This document shows positions 55,112-64,000 of a stretch of DNA of 64,000 nucleotides, in pieces. The DNA is from Zygnema cylindricum (lineage: Eukaryota; Streptophyta; Zygnematophyceae; Zygnematales; Zygnemataceae). The position numbers and the translations under genes were made by a program. Under the pieces are notes generated by a model. The model was not told where the DNA came from, did no database searches, and saw nothing but the letters and a program-made list of their open reading frames with translations. Every line of letters begins with the position of its first letter. Positions within the stretch are counted from its first letter, which is position 1. The DNA lies in assembly GCA_037447655.1 (NCBI GenBank), contig JBBHKE010001338.1:85593-149592 (forward strand). The letters run 5' to 3'.

Positions 55112-57058
55112 CCATTTGCCTCGCCTCCTTTCACTCCCTTAGTGTTGTATGTTCTATTTGCTGTAACATTCATGATTCCTTAATCCTAATAATGATGGGC
55201 AGTGAGTACTCGTAACTTTTTTCGCTCAATAAGCTTAGCGATCGTGTTTGTTTGAAACATTAAAGTCCTATACCTAAAATTTTTCTCACACATGTTAATC
55301 GTTTACAAGAAAATGAAAAAAAATAGAAAAATTGCAGTAATTTGTCCCGAGTGTTTTAACAAAATCCTCTCTTACTTTTATGAGTAAGACATGCAAAACA
55401 CCTTGCCTAATAACACCATGTAACCGAAAAAAAAAAACAATCTTGCCAAATATTAACTTGATTGGTGAAGTTTTGAATCCGTTTGGAATATATTTTTGCA
55501 TTTTCGCCTTTTTATCTATTCTGTTGATGCTTTTGTGATAGTTGCTTCTTTGGATATCTTCGATTGCGCACCTTTTATCTGTGTGTTAGTTTTTATTTCC
55601 CATTGCTTCCCTCTGCATTCAGTTTTTCAATTTTGTCTTTCAGTTTTTCAGTTTCGTTTTTGCCATCCCCTTTTTTTGTCCCCAAGTACTCACGCTTTCT
55701 TAATAAAGCCTATTACGTCTATTCCTTAATAAAGTCTCTTAAGCCTTTTGGGATCGTGTATGTATTCTTGGGCTCTCCATCATTTAATGGACCACAGTAG
55801 CAAAAAGTCAAGTTTTGTGCCTAAAGTAATGATGATGCCCAGACATAGAGTCAAAGTCAAGCGTTAAAGACTAATCCATTTCCAAAGGTTGAAAGAACAA
55901 AATGGAGAGGCGAGTTTTATCGAGGAAAACATCATAAAATAATATATATTGTTTAAAGACCGGCATTCCACCATGAGATATCCGTTGTTGAGATAGAGGA
56001 CCTGGAACATTTTTTGTTTTGCCTTTATATACTGTCCCAATAACTTCACAATGTCCATACTAATACAGACTTGAGATGTGGACTACACACAAACTCATTT
56101 TTGTCACTCTTTTTTTTTTAGAAGACACACCATTTGAGGTTTGATAAATGGATTTGAGAGATGCTGAAAACAGTTTAAAAATCGTTCAAGTTCTTTTTAG
56201 TTTACGAATATTCTGTTCTCAAGGTTTTCGAGCTATGAGAGGGTTTTAGATTGATCTGAACAGTAGATCTCCACGGTCTTTTGGAGCTATGCTTGACAAG
56301 GCTTCCTTTTCAACTCAATTTTGGGCAAGCAAATAAAGCAAATAAATGCATCATGTCTTTCAGGTTTGTATGGGAAAACCGGAAAAAGGGACGGTTTTTT
56401 TTTTTTTTTTTGACACATGTAAGAGATAACGGATCCACTTCTCGCCTTAAAAAACTAAACCGGCGACAATTTTTTTTTCAAAAAACACTGCCTATGAATC
56501 ACATTTTTACTTGGTAAAAATACAGAAAAATCTACCTAAAAATATTACTTTTATCCACACCAAAACCCACATGTTCGTATTGGGAATCTTCTGTTCATTT
56601 ATTGTTTACTTCTGCAATGGATAAATACACATCTTAAAATGGAGATAAATGACACCTAAAAAAAAGGTGCGAGTATGGTGAATTACACTACACCCTACTT
56701 TCTCAATTCAAAGATCAGTAATTGCTTTCCAAGTCAAAAAAAGACAATACTCCACCATCCCATAACATCCCATCCCATCCTTCCAAAATCCACGTATCTC
56801 AAAATCTTACAGAATTTTTAAGCAATTTTTACAATTTATATTTATTTGGAGTTATTAGATATCGCTTTCTCACACGTAATCCAGTCAGTAAAAAAACTAC
56901 CTTTTTTTTGTTTTTTAAAAACTCGTTTTTTTCAAAACTCGTGTACCATTTTCTCACATGAATATTTGTCTCTCCAAGCACAAAACTAACTTCTTTTAAT
57001 CCCTTAAGAAAGTTTGTGTTTCTGTTTTTGGTTTTTTTGGAACATAATTTTGTGAACG
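55112..57058. other. No gene; one dispersed-repeat fragment
   Basis: The stretch 55595-55700 is similar to 51840-51910 (see that entry). Elsewhere AT-rich with no exon recognised. This is the 3' flank of the gene ending at 57059. Confidence 0.4.
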
Positions 57059-59565
57059 TTATTTTGTCATCCTGTATAGTGTGATGCAATCGATCGGGTT
57101 GCTGACATCATCCCAACTGTCTCCCACAAAAGCAATTTGAAGGCCTTTATTTTCGTATCCAATTGTGACGGGTCCCTTGCGACTTCCTCCGAACTGCGAT
57201 AATCAAATGGAAAAAAAAAATGGAAATAGAGCAAGAGAGAAAGAAATGACAGAAAACAAAACAACGAAAACAACAAAATGAGAGGAAATCTAACATCTGT
57301 AATGTCCACCGCCTCAGACTAAAACACGATCCGAGGTAAAAAATGATATACGGAAATAGAAACATGGAAAATCTTCACATCAACAAGATGTTTACCTTTA
57401 CTTTTACGCTTACATTCGCAATAACTGTTTACGTTTACAATAACATCCACGTTCACGTTGATCATGTTCCGTTTACGACGTCCACGTCCAAAATTAGAGT
57501 GTTGTAGCGTATTTCGTCGACGAGGCAGAATTTTGGAGGTTTCTTGGCGGCGCACGCTCACACGTGTCGCACCATAGCTGGTTGTATTGTTGAAGGAATG
57601 CCATGGCTTTGTGTAGCAACAATTGAAGCGGAAATGTGAAGGAATTAGATAAAGAAGGAAGAGAGAAGAAGAGAAATGTAATTTCAGTTTTTTTTTTCAA
57701 TGTGAAGCTGATTAAATTTCCTGAAATCCTTTCCAATGTCAACTTAATGCGATGTAATGTTTCACAATGTCAATGCTTCCGCTGGTGTAAGTACTTTGTG
57801 GTGAACATTTAGGTGTAAATCGATCCTTTCAATTGGTATCAAAAATTTGAATTTGATAGGATCGATTTACACCTCAATGTTCACCACAGAAAATACATAA
57901 CAGCGGAAGGACTCAAATTGATAAAACATTGCATCACATTGAAATGAAATTGACACACATTTCAGAAAAATAATTCCACATTAATAAAAAACCGACATTA
58001 CAATGTCCCTTCTTCTCTTTTTCTTCCTCATCTATTTCCTCCACATTTTACTCTAATTGATAGCTACACAAAGCCATGTCATACCCTAAATACTACAACC
58101 AACTATGGTGCGACACGTGTGAGCGTGCGCCGCCAATAAACCTCCAAAATTCTGACACCTCTCGAATATACTAGAACACTCTAATTTTCACTAAGAATCA
58201 AAAATAGCTACACGACAACTCAAACCGAAAGTACTTGGCAAAACTTAGAGTACTACCGTACTATTCTAGACGTAAGGACCAATTCTAGACGCAAATCAAA
58301 ACATAAAAGTACCGGCACAAATCGGCCCGATTCCGCGCCCAATCGATCTCCCAATATAATCCAGAAAGTACTACAACCCATCAGACATGGCGTGCGAAAC
58401 TTGCAAAAACAAAGTACCACACAAAGAGCCACGTCAACTAAAACCGTACAATAATCTACACGACCGTACACTCAGCAAAACAGAGAACCCGGCGTGAATA
58501 GAAACGCCCAATTTGGACGCAAATCGATACATCCCCAGAATAACATAATTTCATGAATCGACGTCCGACGCTTCCGGTGTGAGCCCGATGTATGTTGCGG
58601 TCGCTCGCGCAATTCGGCAATGCATATTTAACAAATTAGCGTCGCTCCGTGCGTTTCGCCAATGTATCTTTAACAACATTCACATTCGCGTTCACAACGT
58701 TGACGTTCACAAAATTTACGTTCACATTTACGCTCATGTTCATGTTACGTTCATGCTCACATTCATTTTCCAACGCTCACGCTCACGTTGTTCACGTCCA
58801 CGTTCAGGTAGTTCCCGCTCACGTTCACTTTCACGACGTCGGCGTTCCCCTCGTTAATGGTGTCTAGCACGCGGTCCACGTTCTTGTTCACGTTTATATT
58901 TACGTTCACGACGTTCATGTTCACATTCACAATCACAACATCTACGTTCACAACATTTACGTTCAAGGTAACAACGTTCACATTCAAGGCGTTCACGTTT
59001 ACGACGTTCACGTTCACGTTCATGTTCATGTTCAAGTCGTTCACGACTTAGTTCACCATGATCACGTTCACGTTCACATTCACGACGTTCACGCTCACCG
59101 CTTTCACGTTCACGTTCACGTTCACGAAGTTCACGTTCAAGCTCAAGCTCAAGCTCAAGCTCAAGCTCAAGCTTACGATCACGTTTACGTTTACAATTAC
59201 AAGGCAACTACAATTACAATTATATTTATGTTTATGTTTATGTTTGTGTTTCTGTTTTTGTGTTTGGGTTTGTTTGTGGTTGTGTTTGTGTTTGTCTTTG
59301 AGTTTGTGTTCATGTTTGTAATTGGGATTGTGATTGTAATTGTGTTTGTGTTAAGTATGTGTCACAAACGGTCAAGATGTACCCACAAGTACTTAGGAAG
59401 GCAAGAGACAGAGTTAAGAGGGGGGAGAATGGGAGAAGGGAGGAAGAGGGAAAAGGGGAAGAGAAAGGGGAACGAGTAAGAAAGGCGAGGGCGAGGGAGA
59501 GGGAGAGGGAGAGGAAGAAGGCGATAAGAAAAGGAATAGGCAGGGCAAGAGTGAGACAAACAAAC

Positions 59566-59611
<46 letters not shown>

Positions 59612-60524
59612 GTCTATTTCCATCTCCCTCTAGTCCTCTCGCACCTTAGTGTCCGGTTCCCCTAACACCGTCACGACTTCCTTGTTTGTCATATCCACTC
59701 TGCACAACCACCCTCCCCACAAAAACATCCCCAAGGTGTGGAGTTAGCTAAGAAAAAGAACTTGCAAATATAGCTAAAAAAACCAGATTTAGTATATATA
59801 TCAAATAGGGAACATCGGGATTTAGAAAAAGAAAACATAGCTTTGGGGAAAAATCAACATTTTATTGAAAAGCAATACTTTTAGTGGAAAACACGATTTT
59901 AATTAACAATAAAATTTAGTGAAAAACAAGAGTAGGTGAATCATATGGGCTATAGTTAATGGCTTTCCAACCGAAATCTATCTTTATCGTAATTAGAGTG
60001 GGCCTACCACTAAAAGTCTTGAATGGGAAATAATACAATCTGGAGGAGATTCAAGCATGCAAAACAAAAAAAACCAAAAAACACAAAAGGAAGATACCCT
60101 TGCGAAATAAAATGGGGAAACAGTTAAGGTAAAAAAAGAAAACAGTGTTTACATATTAAAGAAGTAAGATAAAAAGTAGTCTTATTTCTCTTCCTTTTGT
60201 GACCAGTGTGGTCCACGCTAAATCATGTGAACCTTTACAAACCATCAGATATTGTATCAGGTTAGTCCACACTAATAGCCGTCAGTATTGTGAAAAAACC
60301 GCCCCTTTTCCCCCTTCCTCTCCCTCTCCCTCCCTCCCTTTCCCACCTTAGTCCGTGTGGCAACTCTCCCTCGAATTTCACAAAATTTTGAGTTCCATTG
60401 TATATATGAATGGCCTCTACCTCTCCTTTTTCCGTACAAAAGGAGAGGCCCAATCCATGGTAATTATGGTACTCACACGCCTCTCTCTTTCCCAAAGAAG
60501 GGTAGCGGTGGACATCCTCTCTCC
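57059..60524 (-). CDS. Conserved-looking protein of unknown function, C-terminal exons
   Basis: Three exons join in phase. Exon 60524-60347 (acceptor CCTTCCTGAAAG, donor GTGGGA) reads YPSLGKREACEYHNYHGLGL, then SFCTEKGEVEAIHIYNG and EGELPHGLR. Exon 59699-59645 (acceptor GGTTGTGCAG, donor GTGCGA) reads VDMTNKEVVTVLGEPDTK. Exon 57193-57059 (acceptor TTGATTATCGCAG after a long CT tract) reads FGGSRKGPVTIGYENKGLQI, then AFVGDSWDDVSNPIDCITLY and a TAA. The layout (a GLxLxF...aIhIYN half, an M-x-x-x-x-V-x-x-x-LGEP link, then a GLQIxF...NPIxxITLY half) suggests a duplicated beta-rich fold around a BamE/SmpA-like LGEP turn; that is inference. I cannot name the family. Exons encoding the N-terminus lie upstream and were not found. 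The 2.45-kb intron holds two LTRs and hexamer arrays. Confidence 0.7.
57500..57831 (+). mobile_element. D-family LTR with primer-binding-like site
   Basis: Begins TGTTGTAGCG, contains GCGCACGCTCACACGTGTCG, and ends ATCCTTTCA. Two bases later TGGTATCAAAA (57834) matches the first eight bases of the initiator-methionine tRNA primer site (TGGTATCA) used by many plant LTR elements. This makes it a 5' LTR. The internal region is missing: an inverted LTR begins 22 bp further on. Confidence 0.7.
57854..58560 (-). mobile_element. D-family 3' LTR plus internal remnant, inverted
   Basis: The LTR reads from 58178 (TGTTCTAGTATATTCG) down to 57854 (ATCCTATCA). It is preceded in sense by AGTGAAAATTAGAG and by D internal sequence (58179-58560) with GTACTTTCGGTTTGAGTTGT and GCGTCTAGAATTGG, as at 14440-14665 and 29270-29995. 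It faces the LTR at 57500. Confidence 0.7.
58670..59200. repeat. TTCACG hexamer array
   Basis: Degenerate ACGTTC/TTCACG units, ending in six or seven AAGCTC units. A smaller array of the same kind lies at 57385-57485. It lies in an intron of the minus-strand gene 57059-60524. Arg/Glu- and Asn/Val-rich frames are artefacts. Confidence 0.85.
59220..59350. repeat. GTTTGTGTTT/TTTATG array
   Basis: Short T/G-rich units following the hexamer array. Confidence 0.65.
59405..59610. repeat. GA purine array near exon 59645-59699
   Basis: GAGAGGGAGA followed by (GA)n at 59570-59606. CT-rich on the gene's sense strand; begins about 35 bp past the donor of exon 59699-59645. Confidence 0.85.
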
Positions 60525-61560
60525 CTTTCAGGAAGGGGGAGGAGGAGAGGAGAGAGGAGACGAGGTGCCAAGGGGAGCCCAGGAGAGAAAGGAGCTGTGA
60601 CGTGACACTGCACCCTATACCAGCAGGAAAATGATGTGGGGGAGGAGGGAGAGAGAAAAAGAGGGAGGAGAACTTTATGTCAAGGGATTGATCTGAGGGA
60701 AGAAGAGAGAGAGAGAAGGGAGACTATATAATAGTGGGTTGATGTGAGGGGGGAGGGGAGAGAGCAGGGAGGAGAACTTCAAACCAGATATTGATGTGGG
60801 GAGGAGAAGAGGGAGAAATTAAGGTGACAATAAAAAAGAGGCAGAGGGAGGGAGGAGAGAGGAAGGCAGAAAGGAGAAAGAGGGGAGAGAGAAAGACTTG
60901 ACAAGTATAAGGGAGGAGAGATGGGAGGGGGAGAGTAAGTGAGAGGACAGCAATCAAAAGGGAGAGAGTGGGGAGAGAGACAGACTTGGGAGCAAGGGGA
61001 GTGGGGAGAGAGGGAGGGAAAGGGAGGGAGATAAGATGAGAGGAGATAGAGAGAGAAAAAAAAAAGAGACGGGGCAGAAAGGGGAGAGAAAAAGAAAGAA
61101 AGAAGAATGTGTGAATGATACTGCCAGAGGAAGGGGGGGGGGGGTGGAAAGGGAGGGAGGGAGAGAAGGAGGAAGCGAGGGAGAGAGGGAGGGAGGGAGA
61201 GAGGGAGGGAGGAAGAGAGGGAGGGAGGGAGAGAGGGAGGGAGAGAGGGAGAGAGGGAGAGGGAAAAAGGGGGGAGGGGGGGGGGGGGGGGGGGGGGTAG
61301 TCCGATAGAGGAGTGAAGGAGGAAACCGAAAGAAGGAAAAAAAAACAAAGGGGGAGGGGGGAGGGAGAGGGAGAGGGAGAGGGAGAGGGAGAGGGAGAGG
61401 GAGAGGGAGAGGGAGAGGGAGAGGGAGAGGGAGAGGGAGAGGGAGAGGGAGAGGGAGAGGGGAGAGGGAGAGGGGGAGAGGGAGAGGGAGAGGGAGAGGG
61501 AGAGAGGGAGAGGGGGAGGGAGAGGGAGAGGGAGAGGGAGAGGAGAGAAGAGAACCTGGG
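60525..61560. repeat. ~1-kb GGGAGA/GGGAGGGA purine region
   Basis: Nearly all purine, including an uninterrupted G run at 61277-61297 and a (GGGAGA)n block at 61363-61500. It is CT on the sense strand and adjoins the acceptor of exon 60524-60347. Its high G content could favour quadruplexes. The Pro/Ser/Leu-rich frames of about 300 codons are low-complexity artefacts. Confidence 0.85.
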
Positions 61561-62329
61561 GGGCCTGGAGAGTGGGACGATGGAGGAGGAGGCCATAGTG
61601 ATGCTTGTCCTCCTGAAGCAACTCCTTTTCAAAATTGGAGGAAAAACAAAGAATAAGAAAATAAAAAAAACTTATAAAAATGAAAATAAACTTCAGCAAC
61701 ATAAGGAGAACCGGAAACCAAGGAAAGGTAAAAATTATAAAAAAAAAATGGCTGGAAGGAGCTAATGAATAGAAAAACCCTAAAAAACCTGCATTTCAAA
61801 TTCAGTAAAACCCTAAATTAAGCACACTCCAAAACTGTAACCCTAAAAGAAAGACAAAAACCTAGAAACACAGAAAAAAACAAGAACCCTAACAGAAAAA
61901 AAAAAAAAAACAATGCTAAGAAGTATCCTTAAATAAGTCACTTGACTAAGTTCTAACTTTGTCCTGAAACCCTAACCATAGGTTAAGATTAACCTAACTC
62001 TATCCTTAACTTAAAAAAACTGACATACAATACTGACCTGTAAGTCACATGTATGGTTCAGTTACTGCTGCTGTTCCTCAGGCTTTTAGGGTTTAAAAAC
62101 TGTTTCTCAAAAAACGCTAAACTGAACAAACAGGTCTACTGTAATTCTTCATACGCTTCTTACGAATATCGCATTTAATTAGTCAAACGCTGTCAAAATT
62201 TTGCGTATCGGCAGTGAATGGTATCGTATTGACAAAAATCGCCTAGCTCCCGATTTTTAATACTCCATGGGAAGATCCCGATATTCCGCAGTTTCCTCAC
62301 GGGACGCAGTCTTTTGTCGTATGTCAGTA
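61561..62329. other. AACCCTAAA-rich sequence; weak exon-like segment
   Basis: At 61565-61625 the minus strand gives [20 protein letters not shown] followed by APQ and a GTTCTC donor-like site. It might be an upstream exon of the 57059-60524 gene, but the phases do not match. From 61775 to 61990 degenerate AAACCCTAAA phrases recur, like the telo-box-rich leaders of plant genes. Confidence 0.35.
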
Positions 62330-62546
62330 CACCGAGTTTCGCTATTAGTGTTGATATTTTTTTCGCCACTTAAAACATCTTTTATCCGTACACGTTTGTC
62401 CTATAATCAATTTGAGACCGCCAATCGGAAGCTGAGAATGTTTTCTTTCAATCGTAACCGTCAGATCCACAATCGGGCTAGTGTGTACGGAGAAAAACTG
62501 TTTTATGAGACGTAAAAAACATTAACCCTAAAAGTGATACACGGTG
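62330..62546. mobile_element. TA-MITE family A, copy 6 (217 bp)
   Basis: TA at 62328-62329 and 62547-62548, with palindromic flanks CAG and CTG outside them. Ends CACCGAGTTTCGCTATTAG and the complement of CACCGTGTATCACTTTTAG. Centre GAGACCGCCAATCGGAAGC. Confidence 0.9.
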
Positions 62547-62548
62547 TA

Positions 62549-63187
62549 CTGTAACTTCTATGTTTTAAACATGGTATACCATCGCGGTTTTTAATTCAAT
62601 TTGGTACTTTATTTTATGTTTTAAAGATTACTGTATTTAGTAGATTCACCCCCGTTGATTTATGTTCCCCATCCCAGTTAAGAATCGAGGGTGGCATTCT
62701 CAAGAAAGCAGAATGGTAAACCATCTGTTATCAATTAACAGGTGGTTAATTTTACAGTTTGGGGCAAAATAGGGGCTTAAATGAAAGGAGAAATGAATGG
62801 ATGGTCTGGATTGAACACTTTTAAATTGAATGATTTGCTGTATAAGAAGTTAAGAACTACTGCAACGAGGAATTCGACAATAAAAACAGTTTGTCGCGTT
62901 AGCGTTGGGCAAAAAGCAAAATTATGTGCGACCTAAGGATGACATTCAAAAGTCGTAATTTTGTCGCGATTATTAAGGTGTGTGCCTATAATACTCTGTA
63001 TTAAAAACAAAATTTTCTAGCTGAATATATTTTTTGTCTAACTAGAGTGAAATGAATACCACATTTCAAACCAAGGAATAGAATCGCTACTTCAAAATTT
63101 ATTGCTTTATGTACGGTATTTTGTACAATTTTGGTGTACGAATATGTACAAATTTAAATAAAAGACAATCATGTGGATTTGTAGTAG
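62549..63187. other. No gene; hairpin-motif copy near 62695
   Basis: AGAAAGCAGAATGGTAAACC then ATCTGTTATC is a diverged dispersed hairpin motif, and GGTGGCATTC precedes it as GGTGGCATG does near 1196. The remainder is AT-rich. Confidence 0.4.
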
Positions 63188-63454
63188 CTAAAGAGAATCG
63201 CCACAAAACTTGAAACAAGTTTCACAAGATGGTAATGCACGGTATTCGTTCCATGGAAATTTGTACGGTCTAGAATCTGTATGGTAATAACTAATTCGGT
63301 ATGTGGCAACAACTTTTTGACATCTTTTGCAAATCGCACCGTTAATATAGAAGCTTTCATGGTGTCTCCAAAATTGAACACGCAAACAAAATGTCGTTTT
63401 ATCAATAGTAAAATAAATAAATACAGCAATACCTAGGAATTTTGAAATGATACG
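63188..63454 (-). CDS. Possible CxxC-containing ORF or exon
   Basis: Open for about 88 codons between stops, without an ATG in the best frame. It reads FWRHHESFYINGAICKRCQK, later PYKFPWNEYRALPSCETCFK and FCGDSL, then TAG. Two CxxC pairs (CKRC and CETC) about 40 residues apart plus further His/Cys could bind zinc. A competing frame is also open over the same stretch, so chance is possible. The upstream edge TTCCTAG could be an acceptor. Family unknown. Confidence 0.3.
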   Translation of the reverse strand, partial: RIISKFLGIAVFIYFTIDKTTFCLRVQFWRHHESFYINGAICKRCQKVVATYRISYYHTDSRPYKFPWNEYRALPSCETCFKFCGDSL

Positions 63455-63962
63455 CTAGATTTTAAGAAAACCTCAAGCTTATGACAAGCTCATTTTTCAC
63501 TTCGACCAAGTGCTTGAAATGACATGAAAAGACGCCCTCGCCCTTACCAAGACTTTGAGAGTTTCCACATACATTCAAAGACGTTTTCTAAACAGTTTGA
63601 CCAGAAAATGAATTAACAACTTTAATAAAATGCTACGTGGCAGTTTATGTTTCAGTGAAATTTTCTCAACATGGTACGGGTGCAGAAAAAAAAAAAATCG
63701 CACTTAGAATAAAGAGACTGCCGTGAGCACGGAAAAACCCGTGGAATCAATAATGCTTTCCAAACGCTGACAAATTAATAGCCCGAAGCCCAACAACATA
63801 TCATTTTCATATAATACTTTTAGCAAAAACAATTGCCGGTCGGAGTTCCTGACCACAGTTCAAAAAAAGGACAGAAAAAGGTGAAAAGGACAAACTACTT
63901 GCAAAATCAGGTCACAAAATACAGGAGCATAAATATACTGCCACCAATCACCAGGTACAGTA
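63455..63962. other. No feature seen
   Basis: AT-rich. No exon or repeat recognised. Confidence 0.4.
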
Positions 63963-64000
63963 CACAGTGTATCACTACTAGTGGTATTTTTATTATTTTG
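63963..64000. mobile_element. TA-MITE end cut by the window edge
   Basis: Preceded by TA. CACAGTGTATCACTACTAG then TGGTATTTTTATT, a family A left end that continues beyond the window. Confidence 0.55.

Noticed and set aside
60724-61702. Open frames of about 300 codons on the minus strand
   Set aside because: They are Ser/Leu/Pro low-complexity translations of the purine array, with no domain and no splice support.

Overview
This window looks like intergenic-rich nuclear DNA from an intron-bearing eukaryote. The recognisable genes are split by GT...AG introns and every well supported one reads on the minus strand. A plant-type TauE/SafE transporter and a gluconokinase make a green-plant lineage (streptophyte alga or land plant) my best guess. 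That is inference, since nothing in the window fixes the taxon. There is no sign of a bacterial, organellar or viral backbone, no rRNA, no tRNA that I could support, and no CRISPR array. Two 10-base N gaps (13946-13955 and 49465-49474) mark assembly joins.

Three genes are supported by exons that join in frame: a TauE/SafE-family membrane exporter (10140-13945, interrupted by a gap and apparently lacking its central membrane exons), a complete three-exon gluconokinase (45295-47331), and an unrecognised conserved-looking protein (57059-60524, at least three exons). Weaker gene candidates are an intronless ORF at 53181-53741, exon-like segments at 18994-19076, 35566-35649 and 44380-44859, a CxxC-bearing ORF at 63188-63454, an ORF at 22146-22673 and a broken coding stretch at 4057-4877.

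Most of the remaining sequence is non-autonomous mobile elements and tandem repeats. Four kinds of element can be defined from their ends and target-site duplications. (1) A TA-duplicating MITE family ending CACCGTG: six full copies of 216-218 bp, one of which is split by insertions, plus a ~610-bp relative and many stray ends. (2) Three related families (B, F, G) with GGGT/GGGC ends and 3-bp TNA duplications, which I read as PIF/Harbinger-like. (3) A hAT-like family ending TAGTGTTG, one copy having a perfect 8-bp duplication. (4) An LTR-like family (D) with TG...CA ends of 314-332 bp. They are nested: at 14448-18884 a hAT-like element lies inside F, inside G, inside D, and at 6100-8348 elements B and F plus a poly-A insert lie inside one TA MITE. 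A palindrome with arms of ~0.8 kb spans 27639-30163, and two D LTRs face each other at 57500-58178.

Tandem arrays occupy much of the rest: long purine (GA) tracts on the plus strand, which are CT on the sense strand of the minus-strand genes and end within 10-35 bp of several exons; a 36-bp array over ~1.1 kb; a 21-bp array whose minus strand reads as an open heptad repeat; a 124-bp array; GTACG-rich arrays; and hexamer TTCACG arrays. The genes show no functional relationship to one another. The main biological story is repeated transposon invasion of introns and gene flanks.
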